The notes under the pieces are model-generated. The model saw nothing but the letters and a program-made list of their open reading frames with translations. It did no database searches and was not told the DNA's origin. 19,297 bases of DNA, taken from assembly GCA_015485375.1 (NCBI GenBank), contig WFTU01000438.1:1-19297 (forward strand), given 5' to 3'. Of this stretch, positions 6,887-14,888 are shown one piece after another. Position numbers and translations under genes: made by a program. Source of the stretch: Paracoccaceae bacterium (lineage in GTDB: Bacteria > Pseudomonadota > Alphaproteobacteria > Rhodobacterales > Rhodobacteraceae). Numbering within the stretch: position 1 is the first letter of the stretch; every line of letters begins with the position of its first letter.

Positions 6887-8464
6887 TTATTCTGCTGGTG
6901 TAGCGACGGCAGTCGCTTCTACGTCATCGGACAGGGGCCACGGATCATCCTCGGCCGGTTTTCCGAATTTGGAACTCCAGGCGATGTTGAAGATGAAGAC
7001 CAGGAAGCCGAGACCGATCAGGTAACCGCCGATAGTGATCGACAGCTGCGCACCGGCCCAACCCGGCATTTCCAGGTAGTCATAGACCCAGCGCGGGAAG
7101 TAGAGGTACCCGGCAACCCCCATACCTGTGATCTTGACGAACAGACCGATCTGCCACAACCAGAAGTGCCAGTTACCCAGCGTCTGGTTGTACATGCGGC
7201 CCGTAAAGTAGGGATACAGGTAGTAGAAACCGGCGATAGCCATCTGTCCGGAGAAACCGAAGAACATGGCGTGGAAGTGGGCCGGGATCCAGTAGGTGTT
7301 GTGGATGAAGTCACTATCCGGTGCGATCTGAGCGTTCAGGAACGCGGTTGCACCACCGTAGACGATGAAAGCAATCGCGAAGATCATGAACTTGAACGGA
7401 ATAGCCTTCAGCGCGGAGCGCGGAATCGGCTTCATGAACAGTGTCGAGATCCAGTTGAACACGTGCAGCACCGACGGGATGAACACCAGCATCGTCAGAA
7501 TCTGGACGAAGCGCTGATAATCCCCCGAGACCGTATAGACCGGCTGGAAGTGGTGCGGCCCGATCGGCATGGCGCCCAGCGCCAGCAGCGTAAAGGCAAC
7601 AACACCGGACCAGTAGCTCCACATCGGATGGCCGAGGAAACGCGGCATGATCGTGTAGATGATCGCGATCGCCGGAACGAACGGCAGATACACAGCCGGG
7701 TGACCATATGTCCAGAACACATAGAGGAAGAACTGGATGCTACCGCCACGCGACGGATCGAAGAAAGCGGTTTCCGTCCACTGCAGGCCATCGGACAGAA
7801 GCCCGTAACCGGCAAACGACAGCGGGATAACCGATGCCATGAACAGCAGACCAACAGTGCCGGCGGCCCAGGCCATCAGCGGCGTGTTGGACCAGCCACC
7901 TTTGCCCGAGAACGCGTTGCGTACCAGAACGGCACCCGCGAGGAACTCGGAGATTGCCACCAGAATGATCGCCAGATGGCCCATCCAGATGTAGGGGTTA
8001 CCCGTACGGAAGGACATGGGCGCATAGGCGGTCCATGTGAAATCCGGACGCCCGATAACCAGCAGCACAGCTGCCACGATCAGGATCCAGTAACTCGCCT
8101 GTGCCGCACCGGCCCAGTAGAGTTTTTCCGTGCCCAGTATTTTCGGCAACATGTAGTAGTTGACCGAAACCACGAAGGGGATCAGGAAACCGAACACCAT
8201 AACCATGCCGTGCAGGGTCATCAGTGTCATGTAGATTTTCGCCCCGAGGAACTGCACGTCCGGGACGGCCAGTTCTGTTCGGAACGCAAGTGCGAAAAAT
8301 CCGCCGAGCGCCAGCATGATCAGAGAGGTAAAGATACCTTTCAGAGCAATGTGCCGGTAGTCGTTGGAAAAGAAGATATCCTTGATCGACATATTGCCGA
8401 CCAGATTCTCCGGTTTCCAATGGACCGAGTTCCCCATTTTGGGGCTATCGTTTTCCATAGCCAT
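6887..8464 (-). CDS. Heme-copper terminal oxidase subunit I, B-family (ba3)-like
   Basis: This 525-residue polytopic protein reduces O2 at a heme-CuB centre. All metal ligands are visible: H85 and H398 (low-spin heme), H396 (high-spin heme), and H255, H304 and H305 (CuB). Y259 is placed for the His-Tyr crosslink (GHPAVY). The helix VI motif has Ala where A1-type oxidases have the proton-channel Glu (GHPEV). The sequences AIAIIYTIMP and HNTYWIPAHFH resemble Thermus ba3, which supports the B family; the N-terminal third is more A-like, so placement needs a tree. The ATG follows the subunit II stop directly (TAAATG), with GGGGAG 9 nt upstream inside the subunit II gene, so the two are translationally coupled. 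Confidence 0.93.
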   Translation of the reverse strand: MAMENDSPKMGNSVHWKPENLVGNMSIKDIFFSNDYRHIALKGIFTSLIMLALGGFFALAFRTELAVPDVQFLGAKIYMTLMTLHGMVMVFGFLIPFVVSVNYYMLPKILGTEKLYWAGAAQASYWILIVAAVLLVIGRPDFTWTAYAPMSFRTGNPYIWMGHLAIILVAISEFLAGAVLVRNAFSGKGGWSNTPLMAWAAGTVGLLFMASVIPLSFAGYGLLSDGLQWTETAFFDPSRGGSIQFFLYVFWTYGHPAVYLPFVPAIAIIYTIMPRFLGHPMWSYWSGVVAFTLLALGAMPIGPHHFQPVYTVSGDYQRFVQILTMLVFIPSVLHVFNWISTLFMKPIPRSALKAIPFKFMIFAIAFIVYGGATAFLNAQIAPDSDFIHNTYWIPAHFHAMFFGFSGQMAIAGFYYLYPYFTGRMYNQTLGNWHFWLWQIGLFVKITGMGVAGYLYFPRWVYDYLEMPGWAGAQLSITIGGYLIGLGFLVFIFNIAWSSKFGKPAEDDPWPLSDDVEATAVATPAE

Positions 8465-9097
8465 TTAGATGTTCTCCCCTGTAGTAGTGAGTGCGGCTGT
8501 TTGCTCTTCGCCTTCGTCAACGACGAGCCAGGCTTTCATCTGAGCGTGGCCAACTCCGCAATAGTTTACACACTGGATCAGGTACTTGCCCGGTTTGTCC
8601 GGTGCGGTGATCCACAGCTCGCGCTTGTCGTCGGGATCGATTTCCGCGGTGATCTGCGCCACGGGAATGTTGAACCCGTGGATCACATCGTTGCTGACAA
8701 CCTTGAACAGCACCGATTCACCCGGTTTTACGACGATTGCGTTACGGCTGATTTCGTCTTCCTCGTTGATGAAGCCGAAGCCCCACTGGAAGGCAATGAC
8801 AGTGACAACGCGGTCAAAGGCGTCTTCACCCTCGCCCGAATAGTTGCCCGACACCATTTTTTCCTCGGCATTCAGGTTTTCCTGATAGGCCGTGTAGGTA
8901 TTGGTGCTGAGACGGTCGGCGTAATACACCAGACCAAGCATCACGGCGATGAAAGCAAACTCGAACGAGTAGCTGGGCTTCCAGCGCTTTTTCACGAATA
9001 TGGCGGCCAGAAGCATCACCATCCCCAGAATTGTGAAGGATGCGGTGATAGCCATCATAATCGCTTGAGGCCCCCATATCCCTAATGCGTTTTCCAT
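8465..9097 (-). CDS. Heme-copper oxidase subunit II with CuA domain
   Basis: This 210-residue protein takes electrons from a cytochrome c or cupredoxin and passes them to subunit I. Two hydrophobic segments (about 11-35 and 45-62) precede a periplasmic cupredoxin domain. The CuA ligands are H140, C176, C180, H184 and M187 (CVNYCGVGHAQM). The Glu usually found between the two Cys in A-type enzymes is replaced by Asn, and the motif resembles the ba3 form. F103-Q104-W105 is the aromatic electron-entry region. There is a GGAGG site 8 nt before ATG. Its first 16 nt overlap the histidine kinase gene, which is unusual for a kinase-structural gene pair and implies that oxidase subunits are made from the same transcript. 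Confidence 0.95.
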   Translation of the reverse strand: MENALGIWGPQAIMMAITASFTILGMVMLLAAIFVKKRWKPSYSFEFAFIAVMLGLVYYADRLSTNTYTAYQENLNAEEKMVSGNYSGEGEDAFDRVVTVIAFQWGFGFINEEDEISRNAIVVKPGESVLFKVVSNDVIHGFNIPVAQITAEIDPDDKRELWITAPDKPGKYLIQCVNYCGVGHAQMKAWLVVDEGEEQTAALTTTGENI

Positions 9098-10686
9098 TCT
9101 GTCTTCCTCCCTTTTGGCAAGCAGGTTTCAACCCTGCTCTGGATTGAGATGACACGGTCCGCGAAAGCGGCCTCCGTGCCTGTAGTCGGATTGGCCCGCA
9201 GAATACCCGTACCGGCGGGCACAGGCGTAAAGCCCGATGCCTCCGGCGTGCCATCGGCCGAAGCCTCCGGTGTCGCGGAATTTTCTACAGGGTCTTCATT
9301 CAGCTGGCGCGTGCGCGGCAGGCAGACCTTGACCCGCAGCCCGCCGTCCGCACGGTTTGACAGGCGGATATCGCCCCCGTGTGCGCGAACAATCGTGCGG
9401 GCGACTGCGAGGCCAAGCCCCGTGCCGCCTGTTTCACGATTTCGGGAGTCCTCGAGCCGGTGGAAAGGCTGGAACACGTCTTCCTGACGGCTCTCGGGGA
9501 TTCCCTGTCCCTCGTCATCTATGATGATGGCGATCTTGTTATCTGTTGTTTCCAGCGAAACCCGGGCTACGGTCCCGTATTTCACCGCATTGTCGATCAG
9601 GTTGCCGAGCGCACGGCGCAGGGCGATCGGGCGGCAGTCGATCAGCACCCAGCGCGGAATCTCGTCCAGTTCCACGTTGGAACCGGCATCGGTGATGTCG
9701 TCGCAAACCCGCGACAGCAGCGAACCGATATCGACGGTTTCCTGCGGCTCCGAATTGGCATCCTCGCGAATGAACGACAGGGTCGAGGCGACCATGTGTT
9801 CCATATCGTCGAGATCGCGCAGCATTTTCTCGCGCAGTTCCGCATCCTCGACGAACTCCGCGCGCAGGCGCAGGCGGGTGATCGGCGTGCCGAGGTCGTG
9901 GGCGATGGCCCCGAGCATCTGGGTGCGGTCCTCGACAAAACGGCGGATACGGTTCTGCATGACATTGAAGGCATGCGCGGTGCGGCGGACCTCTTCGGGT
10001 CCGGTTTCAGGGATGGCGGGCCCTTGTACGTCTGTTCCGAGTTTCTCTGCCGCACGCGAAAGCTGTTTCAGCGGGTCGGTCATGCGCCCGACGATCAGCA
10101 TGGAGATCAGGATAACCGCGATGAGCATCACGGCCATCGACCAGCCGAGGCGGGCAGAGAAGAATTTCGGCGGAGTCTGGATCGGCATGGCGACATTGAG
10201 CCAGCCGCCGTTCTGCAGCCGCTGCGACACCAGGATCAGTTCGTCGGGGATCGGCTCGCCCTTGCCGGCCAGAACATTGCGCCAGTAGGCCACGGCCTCG
10301 GAACCGGAGGAGGAAGGCGCGTAGGCGATGCGGAAATCTTTCAGGCGCTCCGGTGCGACGTGGCGGGTCAGTTCCTCTTGCAGGGTGACCTCGCGCCAGT
10401 CGGTGCCCGCGGTGGTTTTGACAATCGGTTGATCCGTAACCGTCATGAACTGCGCATCGGCATTGGCGGAGCGGGTCAGGGCATCGAGTTCCTCGGGCGT
10501 TGCAAAGTCGGCAACGGCGCCGGTGGTGGCGACCCACTGGATGGCGTGTTCGCCACCCGCCGTCAGCAGCAGGCTGTTGCGGTCGGTGGCATAGAACAGA
10601 TTGCTGATCAGATGGGTGACGGCAAGGCCGACAACCAGCAGCAGCATCGCGCGGAAAGCGATGGTATCAGGCAGCGGGTTTTTCAT
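9082..10686 (-). CDS. Sensor histidine kinase (EnvZ/OmpR-type partner) of the oxidase operon
   Basis: This 534-residue membrane kinase has TM1 at about 11-31, a periplasmic sensor region at about 32-178, TM2 at about 181-200, a HAMP domain at about 201-253, an H-box AIAHDLGTPITR with H263, an N-box NLIDNAVKYG (N366), a G1 box DDEGQGIP, and a G2 box GGTGLGLAVAR. The catalytic core ends near residue 457. A further roughly 75-residue tail rich in Pro, Thr, Glu and Ala (two TPEAS motifs) is unusual and overlaps the subunit II gene by 16 nt. It overlaps the response regulator by 20 nt, so they are a pair. The signal is unknown; copper, redox state or oxygen are plausible from context only. Confidence 0.94.
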   Translation of the reverse strand: MKNPLPDTIAFRAMLLLVVGLAVTHLISNLFYATDRNSLLLTAGGEHAIQWVATTGAVADFATPEELDALTRSANADAQFMTVTDQPIVKTTAGTDWREVTLQEELTRHVAPERLKDFRIAYAPSSSGSEAVAYWRNVLAGKGEPIPDELILVSQRLQNGGWLNVAMPIQTPPKFFSARLGWSMAVMLIAVILISMLIVGRMTDPLKQLSRAAEKLGTDVQGPAIPETGPEEVRRTAHAFNVMQNRIRRFVEDRTQMLGAIAHDLGTPITRLRLRAEFVEDAELREKMLRDLDDMEHMVASTLSFIREDANSEPQETVDIGSLLSRVCDDITDAGSNVELDEIPRWVLIDCRPIALRRALGNLIDNAVKYGTVARVSLETTDNKIAIIIDDEGQGIPESRQEDVFQPFHRLEDSRNRETGGTGLGLAVARTIVRAHGGDIRLSNRADGGLRVKVCLPRTRQLNEDPVENSATPEASADGTPEASGFTPVPAGTGILRANPTTGTEAAFADRVISIQSRVETCLPKGRKTEWKTH

Positions 10687-11422
10687 CGACCGTCACCTTT
10701 GCTGTAAACATATACCCACCACCCCGAACGGTCTGTATCAAAACCGGATTTTTCGGATCTTCCTCGATTTTTCTGCGCAGGCGCGAAACCTGCATGTCGA
10801 TTTTCCGGTCAAACGGGATTTCGACTTTGCCGCGAGCCAGATCGAGCAGCTGGTCACGCGAAAGCACCTGTTGCGGATGCTCCACAAAGGCGGTCAGGAG
10901 ATCGAACTCCGCCGCGCTCAGATCCACCAGTGTTCCATTGGCCGACGTCAGGCGGCGCAGCCCCACATCCATGCGCCAGTTGCCGAAGCGCAACACGCGG
11001 CCATAGCCCTTGGCCGCAACCGGCGGCACCATATGGGTGCGGCGCAGGACAGCCTTGATACGGGCAAGCAGCTCATGCGGGTTGAACGGTTTGGCGATGT
11101 AATCGTCTGCCCCGCCACTGAACCCTTTGATACGGTCGTTTTCCTGACCCATCACGGTCAGCATGACAATCGGAATACGCGAGGAGGCACGCAAGTCACG
11201 ACAAATGGACAGCCCGTCCTTGCCGGGCAGCATCAGATCCAGAATCACCAGATCGATTTTCCAATCATCAAGTGCGGCGCGCATTTCTTCTCCGTCAGCG
11301 GCTGTTGTCACGCGAAACCCTTGCGCGCTAAGGAACCTTTTGAGCAGAACACGAATTTCCCGGTCGTCATCGACGACAAGAAGATGCCCTGACAGAATGT
11401 CCCCAACAGAATCCATACGCAT
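10667..11422 (-). CDS. OmpR/PhoB-family response regulator
   Basis: This 251-residue protein has a receiver domain with acidic D18/D19, phosphoacceptor D62, T89 and K111 (KPF), followed by a winged-helix DNA-binding domain at about 138-245 (DRKIDMQVSRLRRKIEEDP, then the RGGGYMF wing). The length is normal for the family. The start at 11422 has AGAGG 6 nt upstream; an in-frame ATG at 11416 is a less likely alternative. It is the first gene of the six-gene oxidase operon, overlaps the kinase gene, and faces the copper ATPase. It probably controls its own operon; candidate direct repeats lie at 11460-11492. The residues are seen; the target is inferred. Confidence 0.95.
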   Translation of the reverse strand: MRMDSVGDILSGHLLVVDDDREIRVLLKRFLSAQGFRVTTAADGEEMRAALDDWKIDLVILDLMLPGKDGLSICRDLRASSRIPIVMLTVMGQENDRIKGFSGGADDYIAKPFNPHELLARIKAVLRRTHMVPPVAAKGYGRVLRFGNWRMDVGLRRLTSANGTLVDLSAAEFDLLTAFVEHPQQVLSRDQLLDLARGKVEIPFDRKIDMQVSRLRRKIEEDPKNPVLIQTVRGGGYMFTAKVTVDEKPAA

Positions 11423-11459
11423 GAATTACCTCTTTCTTCCCGGTTTCGGTGCAAAAGTT

Positions 11460-11492
11460 TGTAACGGAATGTAACATGGATTGTGACGTAAC
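11460..11492. promoter_or_regulatory. TGTAAC direct repeats, candidate response-regulator sites
   Basis: TGTAAC occurs at 11460-11465 and 11470-11475 (10-bp period) and CGTAAC at 11487-11492. On the minus strand this reads GTTACATTCCGTTACA, the spacing used by OmpR/PhoB-type dimers (a 5-bp half-site repeated every 10-11 bp). It lies 38-70 bp upstream of the regulator start, so autoregulation is plausible. Confidence 0.5.
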
Positions 11493-11517
11493 GGAGAATG
11501 GCGGCAAAAAAACGTGA

Positions 11518-11523
11518 ATTATA
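11518..11523 (-). promoter_or_regulatory. Candidate -10 element (TATAAT) of the oxidase operon
   Basis: A perfect TATAAT lies on the minus strand about 95 bp upstream of the response regulator start, inside an AATTA/TAATT inverted repeat (11517-11530). No good -35 is found 16-18 bp upstream, which would fit an activated promoter. The GTTAC repeats would lie downstream of this start, so another start site may exist. Confidence 0.35.
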
Positions 11524-11571
11524 GGTAATTATCAAACGGTTAACTGGAAATAACAAGGTTTTTCGCCGCTC

Positions 11572-11602
11572 TTGACCTTCCAGAGACTGGAAGGATTAGA
11601 TA
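11572..11602 (+). promoter_or_regulatory. CueR (MerR-family) copper-responsive promoter
   Basis: TTGACC at 11572-11577 is the -35. A perfect inverted repeat CCTTCCAG-AGA-CTGGAAGG fills 11576-11594. A -10-like TAGATA at 11597-11602 gives the long 19-bp spacer typical of MerR-family promoters. The repeat closely matches known CueR operators before copA genes (CCTTCC...GGAAGG). No cueR gene is in the window, so the regulator must be encoded elsewhere. Confidence 0.9.
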
Positions 11603-11631
11603 GGATACAGAGCAACCAGCGAGGGACGCAG

Positions 11632-14007
11632 ATGTCCAATTCACAGGACCACGGGGCCGGACATGCCGGACGAGACCACAGCCGGCACGACCACGGGGCG
11701 CAGCCGGCGGCGGATGGCAAGACCACAACGGATCCTGTCTGCGGCATGACCGTGCCGCTGGATGCAGGCAAGCCGAGCGAGGTCTGGCATGATCGGGAAT
11801 TCCATTTCTGCTCCGACGGATGCCACACGAAATTTCAGGGCGATCCCTACTTCTATGCCTCCGGCAACAGCCAGAAGAAAAAGGACGAAATCAGCCTGAC
11901 GACCGACTACACCTGCCCGATGCACCCCGAGATCGTGCAGCAGGGCCCCGGCGCCTGCCCGATCTGCGGCATGGCGCTGGAACCTATTGTCGCCAGCAGC
12001 GATGCACCGAACGAGGAGCTGGTCGATTTCACCCGCCGCATGTGGATCAGCGCTGCCGTAGCGGTGCCGCTGGTGATCCTGACCATGGGACGCTACGTCG
12101 GTTTTCCGGTGCGCGAGTGGATTGGCGAGCAGCTTTCGATCTATATCGAATTTGTGCTGGCCACGCCGATTGTCCTCTGGGCGGCGAAACCGTTTTTTGT
12201 GCGCGGCTGGAACTCCATCCGCACCATGAATCCCAACATGTGGACCCTGATCGCCATCGGCGTCGGGGCGGCCTATATCTACAGTCTGGTTGCAACCTTC
12301 CTGCCGGGAATTTTTCCCGAAGCCTATTTCGAGGACGGCAGCGTCGGCACCTACTACGAGGCCGCGGTGGTCATCATTGCGCTGATTTTCGTCGGGCAGG
12401 TGCTGGAGTTGCGGGCGCGGGAGCGAACCGGGGATGCGATCAAGGCCCTGCTGGATCTGGCCCCGAAAACCGCGCGCCGGATTCTGGACGACGGCGAGGA
12501 ATACGATGCACCGCTGGAGAATATCCTCGAAGGGGACCGCCTGCGGGTGCGCCCGGGCGATGCGGTGCCGGTCGACGGCGTGGTGATCGAAGGACACACC
12601 AGTATCGACGAAAGCATGCTCAGCGGGGAATCCGTGCCTGTGGAGAAAACCGCCGGGGATCAGGTGACCGGCGGCACGATCAACAAGAACGGCTCGCTGG
12701 TGATCGAGGCAACGCGGGTCGGGGCCGATACGGTGCTGTCGCAGATCGTCGATATGGTCGCCAACGCCAAACGCTCGCGGGCGCCGATTCAGGGGCTGGC
12801 GGACAAGGTTTCGTCGATCTTCGTGCCGACGGTGGTGCTGGTTTCCATTACCTCCTTCATCGTCTGGCTTTTCTTCGGGCCGGAACCGGCGCTGATCTTT
12901 GCCGTGGCCTCGGCCGTGTCGGTGCTGATTATCGCCTGCCCCTGTGCGCTGGGGCTGGCAACGCCGATCTCGATCACAACAGCGGCGGGGCGCGGAGCGC
13001 AGGCCGGTGTGCTGATCAAGGATGCCGAGGCGCTGGAACGCATGGCGCGGGTCGATACGCTGATCGTCGACAAGACCGGCACGCTGACCGAAGGCAAACC
13101 GCGCCTGACCGATACCATCGCGCTGGGCGATCTGGAGGCCGACACCGTGCTTGCGCTGGCGGCGGCACTGGAGAAAGGTTCGGAACATCCACTGGCCGAG
13201 GCAATCGTCGCGGGGGCCGAGGACAAGGGGCTGACCGTTGGCAAGATTACCCGCTTCACCGCCGTGACCGGCAAGGGCGTGCAGGGATCGGTCGGCGGGC
13301 GCGAGGTCGCGCTCGGCAATATGGCGATGATGGCCGAAATGGGGCTGGAGACCGCAGAAGTGGACGAACAGGCCGACGCGTTGCGTGTGCAGGGCAAAAC
13401 CGCGATGTATGTGGCGGTGGACGGCGGGCTGGCGGGGATCGTTGCCGTCGCCGACCCGATCAAGGGTAACACACGCGACACCATCGACGCGCTGCACAAG
13501 GTTGGGCTGCGTATCATCATGGCCACCGGCGACAACGAGCGCACAGCGCTGGCCGTGGCCGAACAGCTCGGCATTGACGAGGTGCGCGCCGGTGTGATGC
13601 CCGAGGACAAGAAGAACCTTGTCGAGGAGCTGCGCGCTGCCGGTCGCAGCATCGCCATGGCCGGAGACGGGGTGAACGATGCGCCGGCACTGGCGGCGGC
13701 CGATGTGGGGATTGCCATGGGCACGGGCGCCGATGTGGCGGTGGAAAGCGCGGGCATTACCCTGCTCGGGGGGGATCTGTCCGGTATCGTGCGGGCGCGC
13801 AAACTGGCCAAGGCCACGTTGCGCAATATCCGCCAGAACCTGTTCTTCGCCTTTGCCTACAACGCGGCCGGTATTCCGGTGGCGGCGGGGATCCTCTATC
13901 CGCTGACCGGCACGTTACTGTCCCCGATGATTGCGGCGGCGGCGATGTCGCTGTCCTCGGTTTCCGTCATCACCAACGCTTTGCGGTTACGCAAAGTCAA
14001 ACTCTGA
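11632..14007 (+). CDS. copA: Cu(I)-exporting P1B-type ATPase with YHS and heavy-metal-binding domains
   Basis: This 791-residue ATPase pumps Cu(I) out of the cytoplasm. Residues 1-25 are His-rich. A YHS-like domain follows (DPVCGM 34-39; C60, C64), then a metal-binding domain with CPMH at 95-98 and CPICGM at 109-114, in place of the usual HMA domain. The ATPase core shows SGES 331-334, the membrane CPC 436-438, the DKTGT loop with D480, SEHP with H519, and GDGVND 678-683. YN at 743-744 and MSLSS at 772-776 fit the Cu(I) subgroup (P1B-1). The ATG at 11632 has GAGGG 6 nt upstream; an in-frame TTG at 11572 is the promoter -35 and is not a start. It is preceded by a CueR site, so copper induction is expected. 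Confidence 0.96.
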   Translation: MSNSQDHGAGHAGRDHSRHDHGAQPAADGKTTTDPVCGMTVPLDAGKPSEVWHDREFHFCSDGCHTKFQGDPYFYASGNSQKKKDEISLTTDYTCPMHPEIVQQGPGACPICGMALEPIVASSDAPNEELVDFTRRMWISAAVAVPLVILTMGRYVGFPVREWIGEQLSIYIEFVLATPIVLWAAKPFFVRGWNSIRTMNPNMWTLIAIGVGAAYIYSLVATFLPGIFPEAYFEDGSVGTYYEAAVVIIALIFVGQVLELRARERTGDAIKALLDLAPKTARRILDDGEEYDAPLENILEGDRLRVRPGDAVPVDGVVIEGHTSIDESMLSGESVPVEKTAGDQVTGGTINKNGSLVIEATRVGADTVLSQIVDMVANAKRSRAPIQGLADKVSSIFVPTVVLVSITSFIVWLFFGPEPALIFAVASAVSVLIIACPCALGLATPISITTAAGRGAQAGVLIKDAEALERMARVDTLIVDKTGTLTEGKPRLTDTIALGDLEADTVLALAAALEKGSEHPLAEAIVAGAEDKGLTVGKITRFTAVTGKGVQGSVGGREVALGNMAMMAEMGLETAEVDEQADALRVQGKTAMYVAVDGGLAGIVAVADPIKGNTRDTIDALHKVGLRIIMATGDNERTALAVAEQLGIDEVRAGVMPEDKKNLVEELRAAGRSIAMAGDGVNDAPALAAADVGIAMGTGADVAVESAGITLLGGDLSGIVRARKLAKATLRNIRQNLFFAFAYNAAGIPVAAGILYPLTGTLLSPMIAAAAMSLSSVSVITNALRLRKVKL

Positions 14008-14019
14008 CGGGGCGAAATC

Positions 14020-14826
14020 ATGGACCACCCGACCGACCACAAAACGGATGCCGCCTCGGGCGGAAATACCCTGCGCTGGCGGCTGCTCCGGCGCGGCCTG
14101 CTGTCCTATCTGGGCCGCTCGGCGCGCAAGGTGTTGTTGAACCGGACCTTTGTGACCGAACGGGGGCCGGAGCGCTGGCTGCGAAACGACCTCGACCGTT
14201 TCATGCGCGAAGTGCAAGGCGAGTGTGATGCGCTGCGCCCGATTGCGAAGCTCGACGCGCTGCCAGCCACCGGCAACCGGATTATGGTCGAACTGGCGAT
14301 CCTTACGATCTCGGCCTATCGGGTGCTTTGCCGTCAGGGAGTCGATCCGGCGGATGCGCGGGCGGCGATTGCCGATACCGGTTGGGATATCTATGCCGGA
14401 CAACTGGCGCTCGCCTCCCAGCCCTTCCGCCTGACCACGCGCGATCCGGTGCGGCGGGTGCAAAAGACCATCCGGTTGTTGTTGCGCTTTCCCTTCACGG
14501 TTTCCGAAGCACCGGGGTATGCCGCCAAAAGCTGGGTAGACGGCGACGATATCTATACCTGGTTCACCCATTGCCCGCCGCATTCCTTTGTCCGTGCACT
14601 GATTGCCGAGCAGGGGGACAAGGGTGAATTGCAGGCTTTTGCCGAGAGCTGGTGCCAGTATGACTGGCCCGGTGCCGATGTGATTGCCGGTGACGGGAAG
14701 CGTGGACATTACGAACGCCGCAAAACCCTGTCGGCCGGTGACAGCGTTTGCGATATGTGCTGGCGCGGCAAGGTGCTGAAGGCTTCACAAAAGCGTGAGA
14801 AAGCCCCCGAACCATCTGGAAATTGA
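14020..14826 (+). CDS. ATC-hydrolase-family protein (L-2-amino-thiazoline-4-carboxylic acid hydrolase-like)
   Basis: This 268-residue protein, apparently cytoplasmic, starts 12 nt after copA with a GGGGCGA site, so it belongs to the same operon. The C-terminal half matches my recollection of the ATC hydrolase family: C185-P-P-H188, W211-C212 followed by D215, and RRKTL with CDMCW (C244, C247). Family members open the thiazoline ring of ATC to give a cysteine derivative. In a copper operon the conserved Cys/His set could equally bind metal or handle a thiol compound; the role here is inferred. The N-terminal 50 residues are basic and Arg-rich with no clear signal peptide. The family call rests on the C-terminal motif only. 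Confidence 0.7.
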   Translation: MDHPTDHKTDAASGGNTLRWRLLRRGLLSYLGRSARKVLLNRTFVTERGPERWLRNDLDRFMREVQGECDALRPIAKLDALPATGNRIMVELAILTISAYRVLCRQGVDPADARAAIADTGWDIYAGQLALASQPFRLTTRDPVRRVQKTIRLLLRFPFTVSEAPGYAAKSWVDGDDIYTWFTHCPPHSFVRALIAEQGDKGELQAFAESWCQYDWPGADVIAGDGKRGHYERRKTLSAGDSVCDMCWRGKVLKASQKREKAPEPSGN

Positions 14827-14836
14827 TACAGGTCAA
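14823..14836. promoter_or_regulatory. FNR/FnrL-type box TTGATACAGGTCAA
   Basis: It matches TTGAT-N4-ATCAA at 9 of 10 positions and overlaps the stop codon of the upstream gene. A -10-like TATTTA at 14858-14863 would place the box centre near -41, the class II activator position. This suggests low-oxygen (FnrL) or Dnr-type control of the downstream small gene. Confidence 0.7.
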
Positions 14837-14888
14837 CGCAATATATTAGAAAAATCGTATTTAAGCTCCGAAAGGACCGAGAAACACG

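Noticed and set aside
7166..9085. 639-codon plus-strand frame across the oxidase genes
   Set aside because: It is antisense to two genes with complete metal-ligand motifs, and its translation is His/Arg/Asp-rich with no recognisable domain.
11522..11535. Possible FNR box upstream of the oxidase operon (ATCAA half-site)
   Set aside because: Only one half-site matches; the other half has 2 of 5 positions.
11572..11631. Upstream in-frame TTG start for the copper ATPase (20 extra residues)
   Set aside because: The TTG is the -35 hexamer of the CueR promoter, so it is not transcribed; the ATG at 11632 has a good ribosome site.
11641..13497. 618-codon minus-strand frame across copA
   Set aside because: It is antisense to a full P-type ATPase, and its composition is typical of a GC-rich complement frame.
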